NCBI GenBank assembly: GCA_013287365.1 | Contig: JABDDY010000003.1 | Location: 1-47,386 of the forward strand | Source: Chlamydiota bacterium | GTDB taxonomy: Bacteria; Chlamydiota; Chlamydiia; Chlamydiales; Rhabdochlamydiaceae | Direction: 5' to 3' | DNA length: 47,386 nt | Part shown: one piece after another, positions 8,843-17,043 of the stretch | How the letters are laid out: the number at the start of each line of letters is the position of its first letter | Numbering within the stretch: the stretch's first letter is position 1 | Made by a program: the position numbers and the translations under genes | Notes under the pieces: generated by a model | Told to the model about the DNA's origin: nothing | The model's database searches: none | What the model saw: the letters and a program-made list of their open reading frames with translations, nothing else

Positions 8843-9496
8843 ATGAACTACATAGTCACTTTACTCTCTATTTTCTGCTTAGCTTGTATGAGCTGCTCTC
8901 GCAATCACGACAATTCCACAGCGCTGCGTACCAAGGCAGGTAAGCTAAAAGCGCTATGGGGAAGCGATGGCGATGCGATGCTGGCAAGCCAAGGCTTTAC
9001 GGGCCCAGGAGCGAGCGACTTCCTTCCACTGGAAGAGTCCGATCTTCAAGGAGCATTAGCCGATGGCGCAATTGCTCTTCCTCTTCATGAACCAGGAGAA
9101 CCAGGCAGTGGCGTTCCGAGTCTCGATCAATTCCGCGAGGCAATGGCAGGCCTTGCCCATGTCTTTCAAAATGTTTATTTCAATACCGATGACTATGTGC
9201 TGCGAAAAGCGGAGTTTGTTGCCGTCATCGATCGGATTGCCGGCTATCTCAAAGAGCATGCAGATACCCATATCTCTGTTGCAGGCCACTGCGATGAACG
9301 GGGCTCTGAATCCTATAACCTTGCTCTCGGAGCGAGAAGATCCAACTACATCCGCTCTCTGCTTGTAAAACGGGGGGTTGACCCCGATCACATTCACCCG
9401 ATTTCTTATGGCAAGGAGCGACCTTCAGATCACGAACATAGCCCAACTGCTTGGTCGCATAACCGCAGAGTCGAGTTCAAGATCCACGAAAAATAA
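8843..9496 (+). CDS. pal: Peptidoglycan-associated lipoprotein (OmpA-like C-terminal domain)
   Basis: Lipobox-like 'LACMSC', 'NVYFNTDDYVLR', 'ISVAGHCDERGSESYNLALGARRSNYIRSLLVKRGV...ISYGKERP'. Confidence 0.93.
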   Translation: MNYIVTLLSIFCLACMSCSRNHDNSTALRTKAGKLKALWGSDGDAMLASQGFTGPGASDFLPLEESDLQGALADGAIALPLHEPGEPGSGVPSLDQFREAMAGLAHVFQNVYFNTDDYVLRKAEFVAVIDRIAGYLKEHADTHISVAGHCDERGSESYNLALGARRSNYIRSLLVKRGVDPDHIHPISYGKERPSDHEHSPTAWSHNRRVEFKIHEK

Positions 9497-10116
9497 TGAG
9501 ATGGTCTTTACTTGTCTTTCTGCTTTTAGCCAGCAGCTGCAATACACAGCTTGCCTCTCGCGCAGAGATGCAGCAGGATTTGCAGCAGGTGGCACTTCTT
9601 GAGGAGCTGCGCATTGCCCTTGCCGATGTGAAACAGGAGCAAAGATCTCAAGCGCTCGATATTGCCCTTTTGGAGGAAAAGCTCCTCAAATCTGGGAAAC
9701 CGCAAGAGGCCTTTGAGATGAGGCTCTCTTTTTTAGAAAAGAGCCAAACCCATTTACAAAGTGATCTAAAAGCCTTGGGCCGCTACGCAGAAGAGACAAG
9801 CTCTGCAATTGAAAAGCTCGAGCAAGAGCTCAAGTCTTTAGCTCTGCGTGCGCAAGAAGAGGGAAAGCGCCTTGATGAAGTGGCGCACCTGCGCAGCACC
9901 ATCAGCTCTTTGGCTAAATCGATGAGCAGTGGTACAAAAGAAACAGCGGGTAAAACCCATCGCGTCCGCTCGGGGGATTCCCTGGAGAAAATCGCTAGGC
10001 TTTACGGCTGCTCTGTCGAAGAGCTCCGCAGCGCCAATCCCCGCCTCCCCTCTGGTCCCAATCCCAAAATCCTCGTGGGGCAAGAGCTCAAAATCCCCGC
10101 AGATTCATGTCGCTAA
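9496..10116 (+). CDS. Coiled-coil lipoprotein with C-terminal LysM domain
   Basis: 'LLASSC' lipobox, coiled coil, 'HRVRSGDSLEKIARLYGCSVEELRSANP...ILVGQELKIP' LysM. Confidence 0.88.
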   Translation: MRWSLLVFLLLASSCNTQLASRAEMQQDLQQVALLEELRIALADVKQEQRSQALDIALLEEKLLKSGKPQEAFEMRLSFLEKSQTHLQSDLKALGRYAEETSSAIEKLEQELKSLALRAQEEGKRLDEVAHLRSTISSLAKSMSSGTKETAGKTHRVRSGDSLEKIARLYGCSVEELRSANPRLPSGPNPKILVGQELKIPADSCR

Positions 10117-10832
10117 GTCGTCCGATCGGACTGTTTGACTCAGGCATTGGGGGCTTTAGCATCTTAAAAGAGGCGCAAAAGCTTCTGCCCCATGAGAATT
10201 TTCTCTACTATGCAGATGAAGCGCACTACCCCTATGGAGAAAAAAGTCGCGCAGAAATTGAAGAGTATAGCCGAAAGGCGGCAGAGTTTCTTCTTGAGAG
10301 AGAGGCGAAGATTCTGGTTATTGCCTGTCACACAGCAAGTGCATGCGCTTTGGACTTTTTGCAGCATCATTGCCAGGTGCCCGTCATAGGAATGATCGAA
10401 CCCTCCCTTGAGCTTGCCCAGCAAGCAGATCTGAAAAATCTTACCCTTTTGGGCAGCCGCGCTCTGATCCACTCACAGCTCTATCAAAGCCATCTTGCGC
10501 GCAAGTTGCCAGAGGTGACTCTGCGCGCAGTAGATGGCCAGGAGCTAGTCTCTGTGGCACAAGAGAAAAGAAGCGATGGCAAGGAAGTGGCACAGAAACT
10601 GCTTCTAGGAGACTCTAGCAGCGCGCTTTTTTTGGCCTGCACCCATTTTTCTTGCCTCAAGCCCCTTCTACAAGAAGTGGTAGGGGAGAAGGTTTTACTT
10701 CTCGATCCTGCAGAGAAAATGGCAAAGTGTTTGGTCAGTACGCTTGAGAAAAATGGCTTGCTGAATCCCCAGGAAGAGCGGGGCACCTGCCGGTTTTATT
10801 CTTCTGCGACCAGCATATATAGCATTACATAA
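10107..10832 (+). CDS. murI: Glutamate racemase
   Basis: 'IGLFDSGIGGFSILKEAQKLLPHENFLYYADEAHYPYG', 'VIACHTASA', 'LACTHFSCLKPLL'. Confidence 0.93.
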   Translation: MSLSRPIGLFDSGIGGFSILKEAQKLLPHENFLYYADEAHYPYGEKSRAEIEEYSRKAAEFLLEREAKILVIACHTASACALDFLQHHCQVPVIGMIEPSLELAQQADLKNLTLLGSRALIHSQLYQSHLARKLPEVTLRAVDGQELVSVAQEKRSDGKEVAQKLLLGDSSSALFLACTHFSCLKPLLQEVVGEKVLLLDPAEKMAKCLVSTLEKNGLLNPQEERGTCRFYSSATSIYSIT

Positions 10833-10930
10833 ACGCAAAGACGCAGAGAAAATTGAAAATATACTGACAGATACAAACGCTTAGCAACAATTTATAAAAA
10901 AATCTTTGCGACACTGCGACTTAGCGGCTT
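10829..10930. repeat. Intergenic GCAAAGACGC-type repeat (imperfect inverted arrangement)
   Basis: 'AACGCAAAGACGCAGAGAAAATTG' ... 'ATCTTTGCGACACTGCGACTTAGCGGC'; related string CACGCAAAGACGCC... at about 25877. Confidence 0.65.
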
Positions 10931-11150
10931 TGCACAGCCAAAATCCGTAGATGAAAGAGGCTATGCATTTGATCATACTGATAAAACAGCTTTGGTTTGG
11001 GGTTCCGGCGCTACTGCTGATTGAAGAATCTGCCGAGGTTGCACTGGCTTGAGTGTAGTGTACCCACGCGCTGTTTGTAGAGGTGGCGGAAATAGGAACC
11101 TGGGTCAGATCTTGCGCGCTGCTTAAAGGGCCTACAACACTCCCTAACAT
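10881..11150 (-). pseudogene. Truncated paralog of the 274 aa protein at 11153-11977; C-terminus runs into repeat
   Basis: 'NSAWVHYTQASATSADSSISSSAGTPNQSCFISMIKCIASFIYGFW' parallels 'NSARVHYTQASTNSADSSVSSSTGTPDKSCFMSVIETIQSWLSAFW'; tail 'KSQCRKDFFINCC' is encoded by the GCAAAGACGC repeat. Confidence 0.7.
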
Positions 11151-11152
11151 AT

Positions 11153-11977
11153 CTAGCTCTGCAGCTCTGCAGAAGCAGCAGTTTGGATCCTGTCAAGGAA
11201 CAGGTTGGCCCCTGTACAAAGGTTCAGATACTCTATCGCTCTTTGTCGATCAAATTTTGCAGACCTTTCGCAACTGCTTGTTCCTGTAAAAGAGCCCGGT
11301 TGACTATCACAGGCTTCTTTCGCCATGTAAAACCTGTATCCACCATCTGGGAAGTATTCTCCAAGGAACACGCGTGCTTTACATTTGACCTGATTCGCAC
11401 CGCACTCATTTCCTTCTAATTTAATGATATTTTCTCTAGATGCATTTCCTATGATTTGTCCGTTTTTAATGTGGATGAGTTGACTCCCCCCTCTTGTCAT
11501 GGACTGCTGATTTGGGTAGTAGACCTCGAGTTCAAAGTCAAGACAGATACAGTATTCTTTGTGTGGATCGAATCTAGCTTGATTTTTCTCCTTGTAAGAC
11601 GCTACTACAGCAGCAATCGTAGTTTGAACCATACGAGCCATCTTCTGCTCGCATTTTTCTGGGCTAAAAGGCTCTATGGCTTGGCTCTGCTGAGAAGAGG
11701 GTGTAGCCGCATTGGTTTGCGTGCTCTGGGCTGTTGTTACTTGCGCTTGCGTCTCTTCACCTTTGCAGCATCCTGTGATCCATTGCCAAAATGCGCTGAG
11801 CCAACTCTGTATGGTTTCGATTACGCTCATGAAACAGCTTTTGTCCGGGGTTCCCGTACTGCTGCTTACGGAGGAATCTGCCGAGTTTGTACTGGCTTGA
11901 GTATAGTGTACCCTCGCGCTGTTTGTAGGCTCTATTGGTGTTAAATGAGATTTTTCAGGACTAAGATGGACTGACAT
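11153..11977 (-). CDS. Hypothetical Ser/Thr-rich protein with short aromatic hydrophobic segment (WQW-Cys family, unnamed)
   Basis: 274 aa ORF; architecture shared with the 26034-26774 ORF. Confidence 0.7.
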   Translation of the reverse strand: MSVHLSPEKSHLTPIEPTNSARVHYTQASTNSADSSVSSSTGTPDKSCFMSVIETIQSWLSAFWQWITGCCKGEETQAQVTTAQSTQTNAATPSSQQSQAIEPFSPEKCEQKMARMVQTTIAAVVASYKEKNQARFDPHKEYCICLDFELEVYYPNQQSMTRGGSQLIHIKNGQIIGNASRENIIKLEGNECGANQVKCKARVFLGEYFPDGGYRFYMAKEACDSQPGSFTGTSSCERSAKFDRQRAIEYLNLCTGANLFLDRIQTAASAELQS

Positions 11978-12157
11978 ATTTTTTAATTCCTTTCATGTAA
12001 AAATCGACTCCATTTTACACCAAATCTCACTAAAAGTCTAACTTTTTTGAAATTTTTATAATAATAAAATATTTAATATACATATAAAATAGCCTTTCTC
12101 GCCATTACTTGCCGTAGACGGATTTACTTTTTTCTACCCGCCTGCTAAAACGATAAC

Positions 12158-12844
12158 ATGACCCACAAAAAACGCATTTTACTCATTGAGGACGAAGAGG
12201 ACATTGCCGCTCTAATCAAGCTGCAGGCAGAGGTCTCTGGATATAAGCTCCATGTGGAGGTCGATGGGATCAATGGCTACCGCGCGGTGGAAAGAGAGAG
12301 GCCAGATCTTGTCATTCTCGACATTATGCTTCCCGGGGAAAATGGCCTCGATGTATGCCGCAAGATCAAGAGCCATCCCGACCTCAAAAGCATTCCTGTT
12401 GTGATGCTGACAGCTAAGTCGGAGGAGCTCGATATTATGCTGGGGCTAGAGCTTGGCGCTGACGACTATGTGGCTAAGCCCTTTTCTCCCAAGGTGCTTT
12501 TTTCGCGCATCAAAGCGGTCATGCGGCGCATGAAAGAGCCGGAAAAGACGCAAAATGTGGTTCGCTTTGGGGACTTTGTGCTCGATATTGATCGCTACAT
12601 GCTGAAAAAAGGGGAGTTCATCATCCCCATCACTCTTTCAGAGTTTGGGATCTTGAAGCGTCTTCTTGCCAATCGTGGCAAAGTGATGACGCGCAACCAG
12701 CTGCTCGATGATATTCAAAACGATGATAGCTTTATTGTCGATCGCAATATCGACGTGCACATCGCCGCCTTGCGCAGAAAATTAGGGCCTGATTTTGATT
12801 GGATTGAGACGGTGCGTGGGGTCGGGTATCGCTTCAAGGAATAG
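12158..12844 (+). CDS. OmpR/PhoB-family response regulator
   Basis: Receiver 'ILLIEDEEDIAALI...DLVILDIMLPGENGLDVCRKIK...PVVMLTAKSEE...GADDYVAKPF' plus winged helix 'NIDVHIAALRRKLGPDFDWIETVRGVGYRF'. Confidence 0.95.
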   Translation: MTHKKRILLIEDEEDIAALIKLQAEVSGYKLHVEVDGINGYRAVERERPDLVILDIMLPGENGLDVCRKIKSHPDLKSIPVVMLTAKSEELDIMLGLELGADDYVAKPFSPKVLFSRIKAVMRRMKEPEKTQNVVRFGDFVLDIDRYMLKKGEFIIPITLSEFGILKRLLANRGKVMTRNQLLDDIQNDDSFIVDRNIDVHIAALRRKLGPDFDWIETVRGVGYRFKE

Positions 12845-14030
12845 ACTTTTAGAGCGCCTTCTCCCGCTGCTTACGACCTATTTTGTCGATACTTTTGGCC
12901 TTGCGGTTGTCTATCCTCTTCTCACCCCCCTCTTGCTCGACCCTAAATATGAGCTTTTGAGCGTATCGTTTACCTCTTCTCATCGTCTGCTGATCTTGAC
13001 CCTGCTCATTGCCTCGTTTCCCTTTGCGCAGTTTTTTGGCGCGCCGCTAATTGGCGCTCTCTCCGATCGCTTGGGCAGAAGGCGCATTTTTCTCCTCACC
13101 ATTGCGGGAAGTATTTTCGGATACCTGGTCACAGCAGTCGGCGCAGGGGTGCATTCTCTTTCTCTACTGTGGCTCGGAAGGATTCTCAGTGGACTCTTTG
13201 CCGGCAATCTTTCTCTATGCCTTGCTGTGATTGCTGATATGGCAGCGCAGCCCTCTGTGCGTGCGCGCTACTTTGGATGGATCGGAGCTGTTGGAGGACC
13301 CAGCTTTATCGCTGCGATCTTGGTGGGAAGCTTCCTTGTGGAAATGCCCGCTGTGGCTTTTTTGCTCACAGCTCTACTTGCCTGTTTAAACCTCTATCTC
13401 ATGGCCTCTCTTTTTAAAGAGACCCATTTTAGCCACTTTAAGGAGCCCTTCAATCTGCTGGGGGGAGTGCGCAATGTGGTGACTGCACTGCGCTTTAAAA
13501 AAGTCAAGTCGATCTATATCAGCTTCTTTTTCTTCACCATGTGCTGGGTCACCTCGATGCAGCTGCTCTCCTCTTATGCGACACTGCGCTTTTCAGCCAC
13601 CCCCTCTTATCTATTGATGATCTTTGTCACGGTGGCGCTTTTCTGGTTTTTGACAAATGGCCTGCTCAACCCTTGGTTGACAAAGCGCATTCCGCCTGAG
13701 ATGCTCTTTTCTGCAGGCCTTGTCCTGCTCGGGATTTTCCTATTTCTCTCTCTTGCGATGAAGCCTTTCTATCTCTTTTTGCCCTTTTTTGGGATCTCGG
13801 CGATACTTGCTGCCCTTTGCTGGACAAATGGCCTTGCCACCATCTCTCTTACTGCTCCTCCCTCGATTCAGGGCAGTGTTCTCGGAATCAATCAGTCGGT
13901 GAGTGCGCTGGCCTCCATCGTAGGCCCGCTCATTGGAGGCGCCCTCATCACCTTTAGCGCGGGCTCTCTTTTTGTCTTTACAGCGATCTGCAGCTTCATT
14001 GCCGTTTTTTTTCTGAGAAAAAAACAGTAG
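12795..14030 (+). CDS. Major facilitator superfamily transporter (true start probably just inside; overlaps regulator 3' end)
   Basis: Multi-TM; 'APLIGALSDRLGRRRIFLLTIAGSIFGYLVTA', 'GRILSGLFAGN', MFS motif A. Confidence 0.9.
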   Translation: MIGLRRCVGSGIASRNRLLERLLPLLTTYFVDTFGLAVVYPLLTPLLLDPKYELLSVSFTSSHRLLILTLLIASFPFAQFFGAPLIGALSDRLGRRRIFLLTIAGSIFGYLVTAVGAGVHSLSLLWLGRILSGLFAGNLSLCLAVIADMAAQPSVRARYFGWIGAVGGPSFIAAILVGSFLVEMPAVAFLLTALLACLNLYLMASLFKETHFSHFKEPFNLLGGVRNVVTALRFKKVKSIYISFFFFTMCWVTSMQLLSSYATLRFSATPSYLLMIFVTVALFWFLTNGLLNPWLTKRIPPEMLFSAGLVLLGIFLFLSLAMKPFYLFLPFFGISAILAALCWTNGLATISLTAPPSIQGSVLGINQSVSALASIVGPLIGGALITFSAGSLFVFTAICSFIAVFFLRKKQ

Positions 14031-14102
14031 ACCTCTTGCATAATCTCATTCACCTGCTAAAATCGCCCTTTTTCCAATCTTTTGATCCTCTGCTGGGTTA
14101 TT

Positions 14103-16733
14103 ATGGACATCTTAAGTCGAAAGACCTGTGTGCTAGAGAGCCGCTTTTTGCAGGCCTCTGCGGGCACGGGGAAAACCTTTGCCATTGAGCAGTTAATTGC
14201 TCGCCTGATCCTAGAGGGATTTAAGGTCGAGCAGATCCTGGCTGTGACCTTTACGCGCATGGCCGCGCGTGAGATGAAAAGACGGGTTCGCGCCAATTTG
14301 GAAAGGTTGCTCACAGGAGATTCTTCCCCTGACTATCTCCTGGCGATGCAGGAAGAGGGGAGAGGGTTTGAGGCAAAAGAGTATTTGCGTGAGGCCTTAG
14401 TCTGTTTTGACCAGACTGAGCTGTTTACGATCCATGGCTTTTGCCAGAAGATGCTTTCGCAGTATGCCTTTGAAGCGGGTCTTGGCTTTGAGCGACAGGA
14501 GAAAGGGGCCTCTGCTCTGATGAAAGAGGTCATCTTTGAGTTTTTGCGTACAGAGTTATCCGATCCTGAGCAGGCAGAAGAGCTGCTGAAGGAGTGTCGC
14601 CAAAATTTTGATACGCTGCTCCAGCAGATGATGTTTGCTATGAATCAGCCCAAAAGCGTTTCTCCTTTGCTCAGCTCTCTTGGGCAGAGATGCCGAGGGC
14701 TTTGGATAGAGAGATGCCGCTCTCTTGATCTTTTGACCCCAGATGGGTTGCTACAGACCATGGAGCAGGCTATTTTGCGCCCTGCATTTGTAGAGAATAT
14801 CCGCTCCCGTTACCGCGCGCTGATCATCGACGAGTTCCAAGATACCGATCCGCTCTCCTGGAAGATCTTTTCCACCCTTTTTCTAGAGGGCGAGCCTAAG
14901 ATTGTCTATCTTGTCGGGGACCCCAAGCAATCGATCTACGGCTTTCGCAGCGCTGACCTTGGCACCTACTTGGCGGCAGGAGAAATCTTTGGAAAAGAGA
15001 AGCATGCCTATCTCACCACAAATTTCCGTAGCAGTCCTAAGCTTGTCGAGGCGCTCAACGCCCTTTTTTCTAGATCTGACTGGATCGATTTAGCAACCCT
15101 TCCTGGTACTCTGACCTATCTACCTGTGGAAGCGGGGCGAGTCCCTTCGGATCAGCAAGAGGAAAACCCGATCTGTTTTTTTATCGCGCAAGCAGAGGCG
15201 ACAAGAGAGAGAAGCTGGCCCTCGAAGCAGCTAGAGAGGGAGGTGCTCTTTCCCTATATCGCTAAGGAGGCTTGTCAACTCCATGACAGCTCTCAGATTC
15301 CCTTTTCAAAAATGGCGATTCTTGTGAAGGATCGCTTTCAGGCTGGGCGACTCCAAGAGTTTCTAGAAGAGCGGCTGATTCCCTCTGCGATCCGTCAGGT
15401 GCTCCATCTTGCCAAAGAGAGGGGATTTGCAGCCTTTGAAGATCTTTTGCGCGCAACCCTTAAACCAGAAGATCGTGGAGCAAAAATCAAGGCGCAGCTC
15501 AGTGTAGGAAAGGAGCTCGATTTTCATGATTTGCATGAGCTTCTCTTTGAAAAAGGTTTTCCCTATTTTTATCATGAGCTTATTGAGAAGGATGTTTTGA
15601 GAGAAGCCACAATCCGCCAGACCGCGGAGATTTTGCTTGAAACCAGCTGTCCCCCCGCTCATCTGCTCCAGATCATGGAGGAATTGAAGAGCACGGATCC
15701 CGAAGAGGATCCGCGGCTGAAGGTGCGCGGCGCTGAAAGCACCGATCGGATCGAGATTTTGACTCTTTTTGCAAGTAAAGGCCTTGAGTTTGAGGTAGTT
15801 TTTGCGCTGGGCCTTTCTTCCCGCCATCTTTCTGAAGAAAATAGCGAGCAGGAAGAGGAGAAAATGCGGCAGCTCTACGTCGCTTTGACAAGGGCACGCG
15901 AAAAGCTCTATATCCCGCTTCTACTTCCTCCCCTTAAGCAAAAACCCAAAGTCCTCTCACCTCTTGAGCTTTTTTGGAAAAAACGGTTTGGCAAAGAGAT
16001 CGAGGTGGGCTCGCTCGAGGGACTAGCTGGAATTTGTACTGTGGAAGTGGGAAGAGAAGACCTTGGTCCTTATGAAAGAGCGGAGGACAAAATGGCCCCA
16101 CAAGCTGAAGAGCAAGAACCTCTTCTTCCTTCTTTTCAAAAAATATTCATCACCTCTTTTTCCTCCCTCTCCCAAAAAATAGCTCCCTCTTCTCCGAAAG
16201 AATCTACACCTAACCAGCTTCCCTTAGGAGTCGAGACGGGAACAGTGATCCACACCGTTTTAGAGCGTCTGTTTGAAACGGGGCTCCATAGCTACCGGGA
16301 TCCTTTGGGGTTTCGAGCTTTAGTGGAAAAGCATCTTGCAAGCACCTCACTCCAATCTTGGCAACAAGAGGTAGAGGAGATGATCATCACAACGCTCCAC
16401 ACCCCCCTCTGGGAGGGCTTTTCTCTCAAAGATTTAAGCCCCGATGAGGTAGTTACAGAGCTGGAGTTTCTCTACCCCGAAGGAGAGAGGCTCATTAAAG
16501 GCTTCATTGATCTGCTCTTTCGCTACAAAGGGAAATACTATGTGCTCGATTGGAAGACAAATCTAGTAGAATCTAGCGCTTCGGCTGAAGAGTGCATGAG
16601 AGAAAATGATTATTTTCTCCAAGCTGCGCTCTACACTGAGGCGGCAAAGCGCTATGTCAAGCTGTTTGACAACGCTCCAGTGGCAGGAGCCCTCTATGTT
16701 TTTCTCAGAGGGCCTTACGTGGTTTTCACTTGA
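14103..16733 (+). CDS. recB: RecB-like exodeoxyribonuclease V beta subunit (UvrD-type helicase + RecB nuclease domain)
   Basis: Walker A 'LQASAGTGKTFAIEQLI', 'LIIDEFQDTDPLSWKIF', 'LVGDPKQSIYGFRSAD', 'LYVALTRAREKLYIP', nuclease 'LIKGFIDLLFRYKGKYYVLDWKTNL'. Confidence 0.93.
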   Translation: MDILSRKTCVLESRFLQASAGTGKTFAIEQLIARLILEGFKVEQILAVTFTRMAAREMKRRVRANLERLLTGDSSPDYLLAMQEEGRGFEAKEYLREALVCFDQTELFTIHGFCQKMLSQYAFEAGLGFERQEKGASALMKEVIFEFLRTELSDPEQAEELLKECRQNFDTLLQQMMFAMNQPKSVSPLLSSLGQRCRGLWIERCRSLDLLTPDGLLQTMEQAILRPAFVENIRSRYRALIIDEFQDTDPLSWKIFSTLFLEGEPKIVYLVGDPKQSIYGFRSADLGTYLAAGEIFGKEKHAYLTTNFRSSPKLVEALNALFSRSDWIDLATLPGTLTYLPVEAGRVPSDQQEENPICFFIAQAEATRERSWPSKQLEREVLFPYIAKEACQLHDSSQIPFSKMAILVKDRFQAGRLQEFLEERLIPSAIRQVLHLAKERGFAAFEDLLRATLKPEDRGAKIKAQLSVGKELDFHDLHELLFEKGFPYFYHELIEKDVLREATIRQTAEILLETSCPPAHLLQIMEELKSTDPEEDPRLKVRGAESTDRIEILTLFASKGLEFEVVFALGLSSRHLSEENSEQEEEKMRQLYVALTRAREKLYIPLLLPPLKQKPKVLSPLELFWKKRFGKEIEVGSLEGLAGICTVEVGREDLGPYERAEDKMAPQAEEQEPLLPSFQKIFITSFSSLSQKIAPSSPKESTPNQLPLGVETGTVIHTVLERLFETGLHSYRDPLGFRALVEKHLASTSLQSWQQEVEEMIITTLHTPLWEGFSLKDLSPDEVVTELEFLYPEGERLIKGFIDLLFRYKGKYYVLDWKTNLVESSASAEECMRENDYFLQAALYTEAAKRYVKLFDNAPVAGALYVFLRGPYVVFT

Positions 16734-17043
16734 AATTGAACCGATTCTGGTTCTGAGAGCAGCGCAATCTCAATAGGATTATTCTCGAACTCCAGAAGAT
16801 TTAGATGGGGCAAGTTTTTTACTTCTTCTGGTATCGCAGTGAGCTGGTTATTCTTTACGTGCAGTACTTCTAGACCGGTGAGACCTTCAACATTTTGCAG
16901 AGTTTTCAGTTCGTTGTTATTTAGCCGCAGTTGCAGCAGATCGTGCAGCTGCCCGATTTCCTCTGGCAGAGCCTCAAGTTGATTATTATTGAGATTGAGC
17001 ATATGCAAACTTTCGAGAGATCCAATTTCCTTTATATAGGGTC
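16715..17043 (-). pseudogene. C-terminal fragment of a third LRR paralog
   Basis: 'IGSLESLHMLNLNNNQLEALPEEIGQLHDLLQLRLNNNELKTLQNVEGLTGLEVLHVKNNQLTAIPEEVKNLPHLNLLEFENNPIE' closely parallels the C-terminus of the 501 aa LRR protein; no N-terminal domain; abuts the 597 aa LRR stop in another frame. Confidence 0.75.

Noticed and set aside
11456-11944. 162 aa plus-strand Cys/Leu-rich ORF
   Set aside because: Antisense to the 274 aa protein, which has paralog support on the other strand
12158-12844. Orphan response regulator as a novel system
   Set aside because: Canonical OmpR-type protein; lack of an adjacent histidine kinase is common and not informative alone
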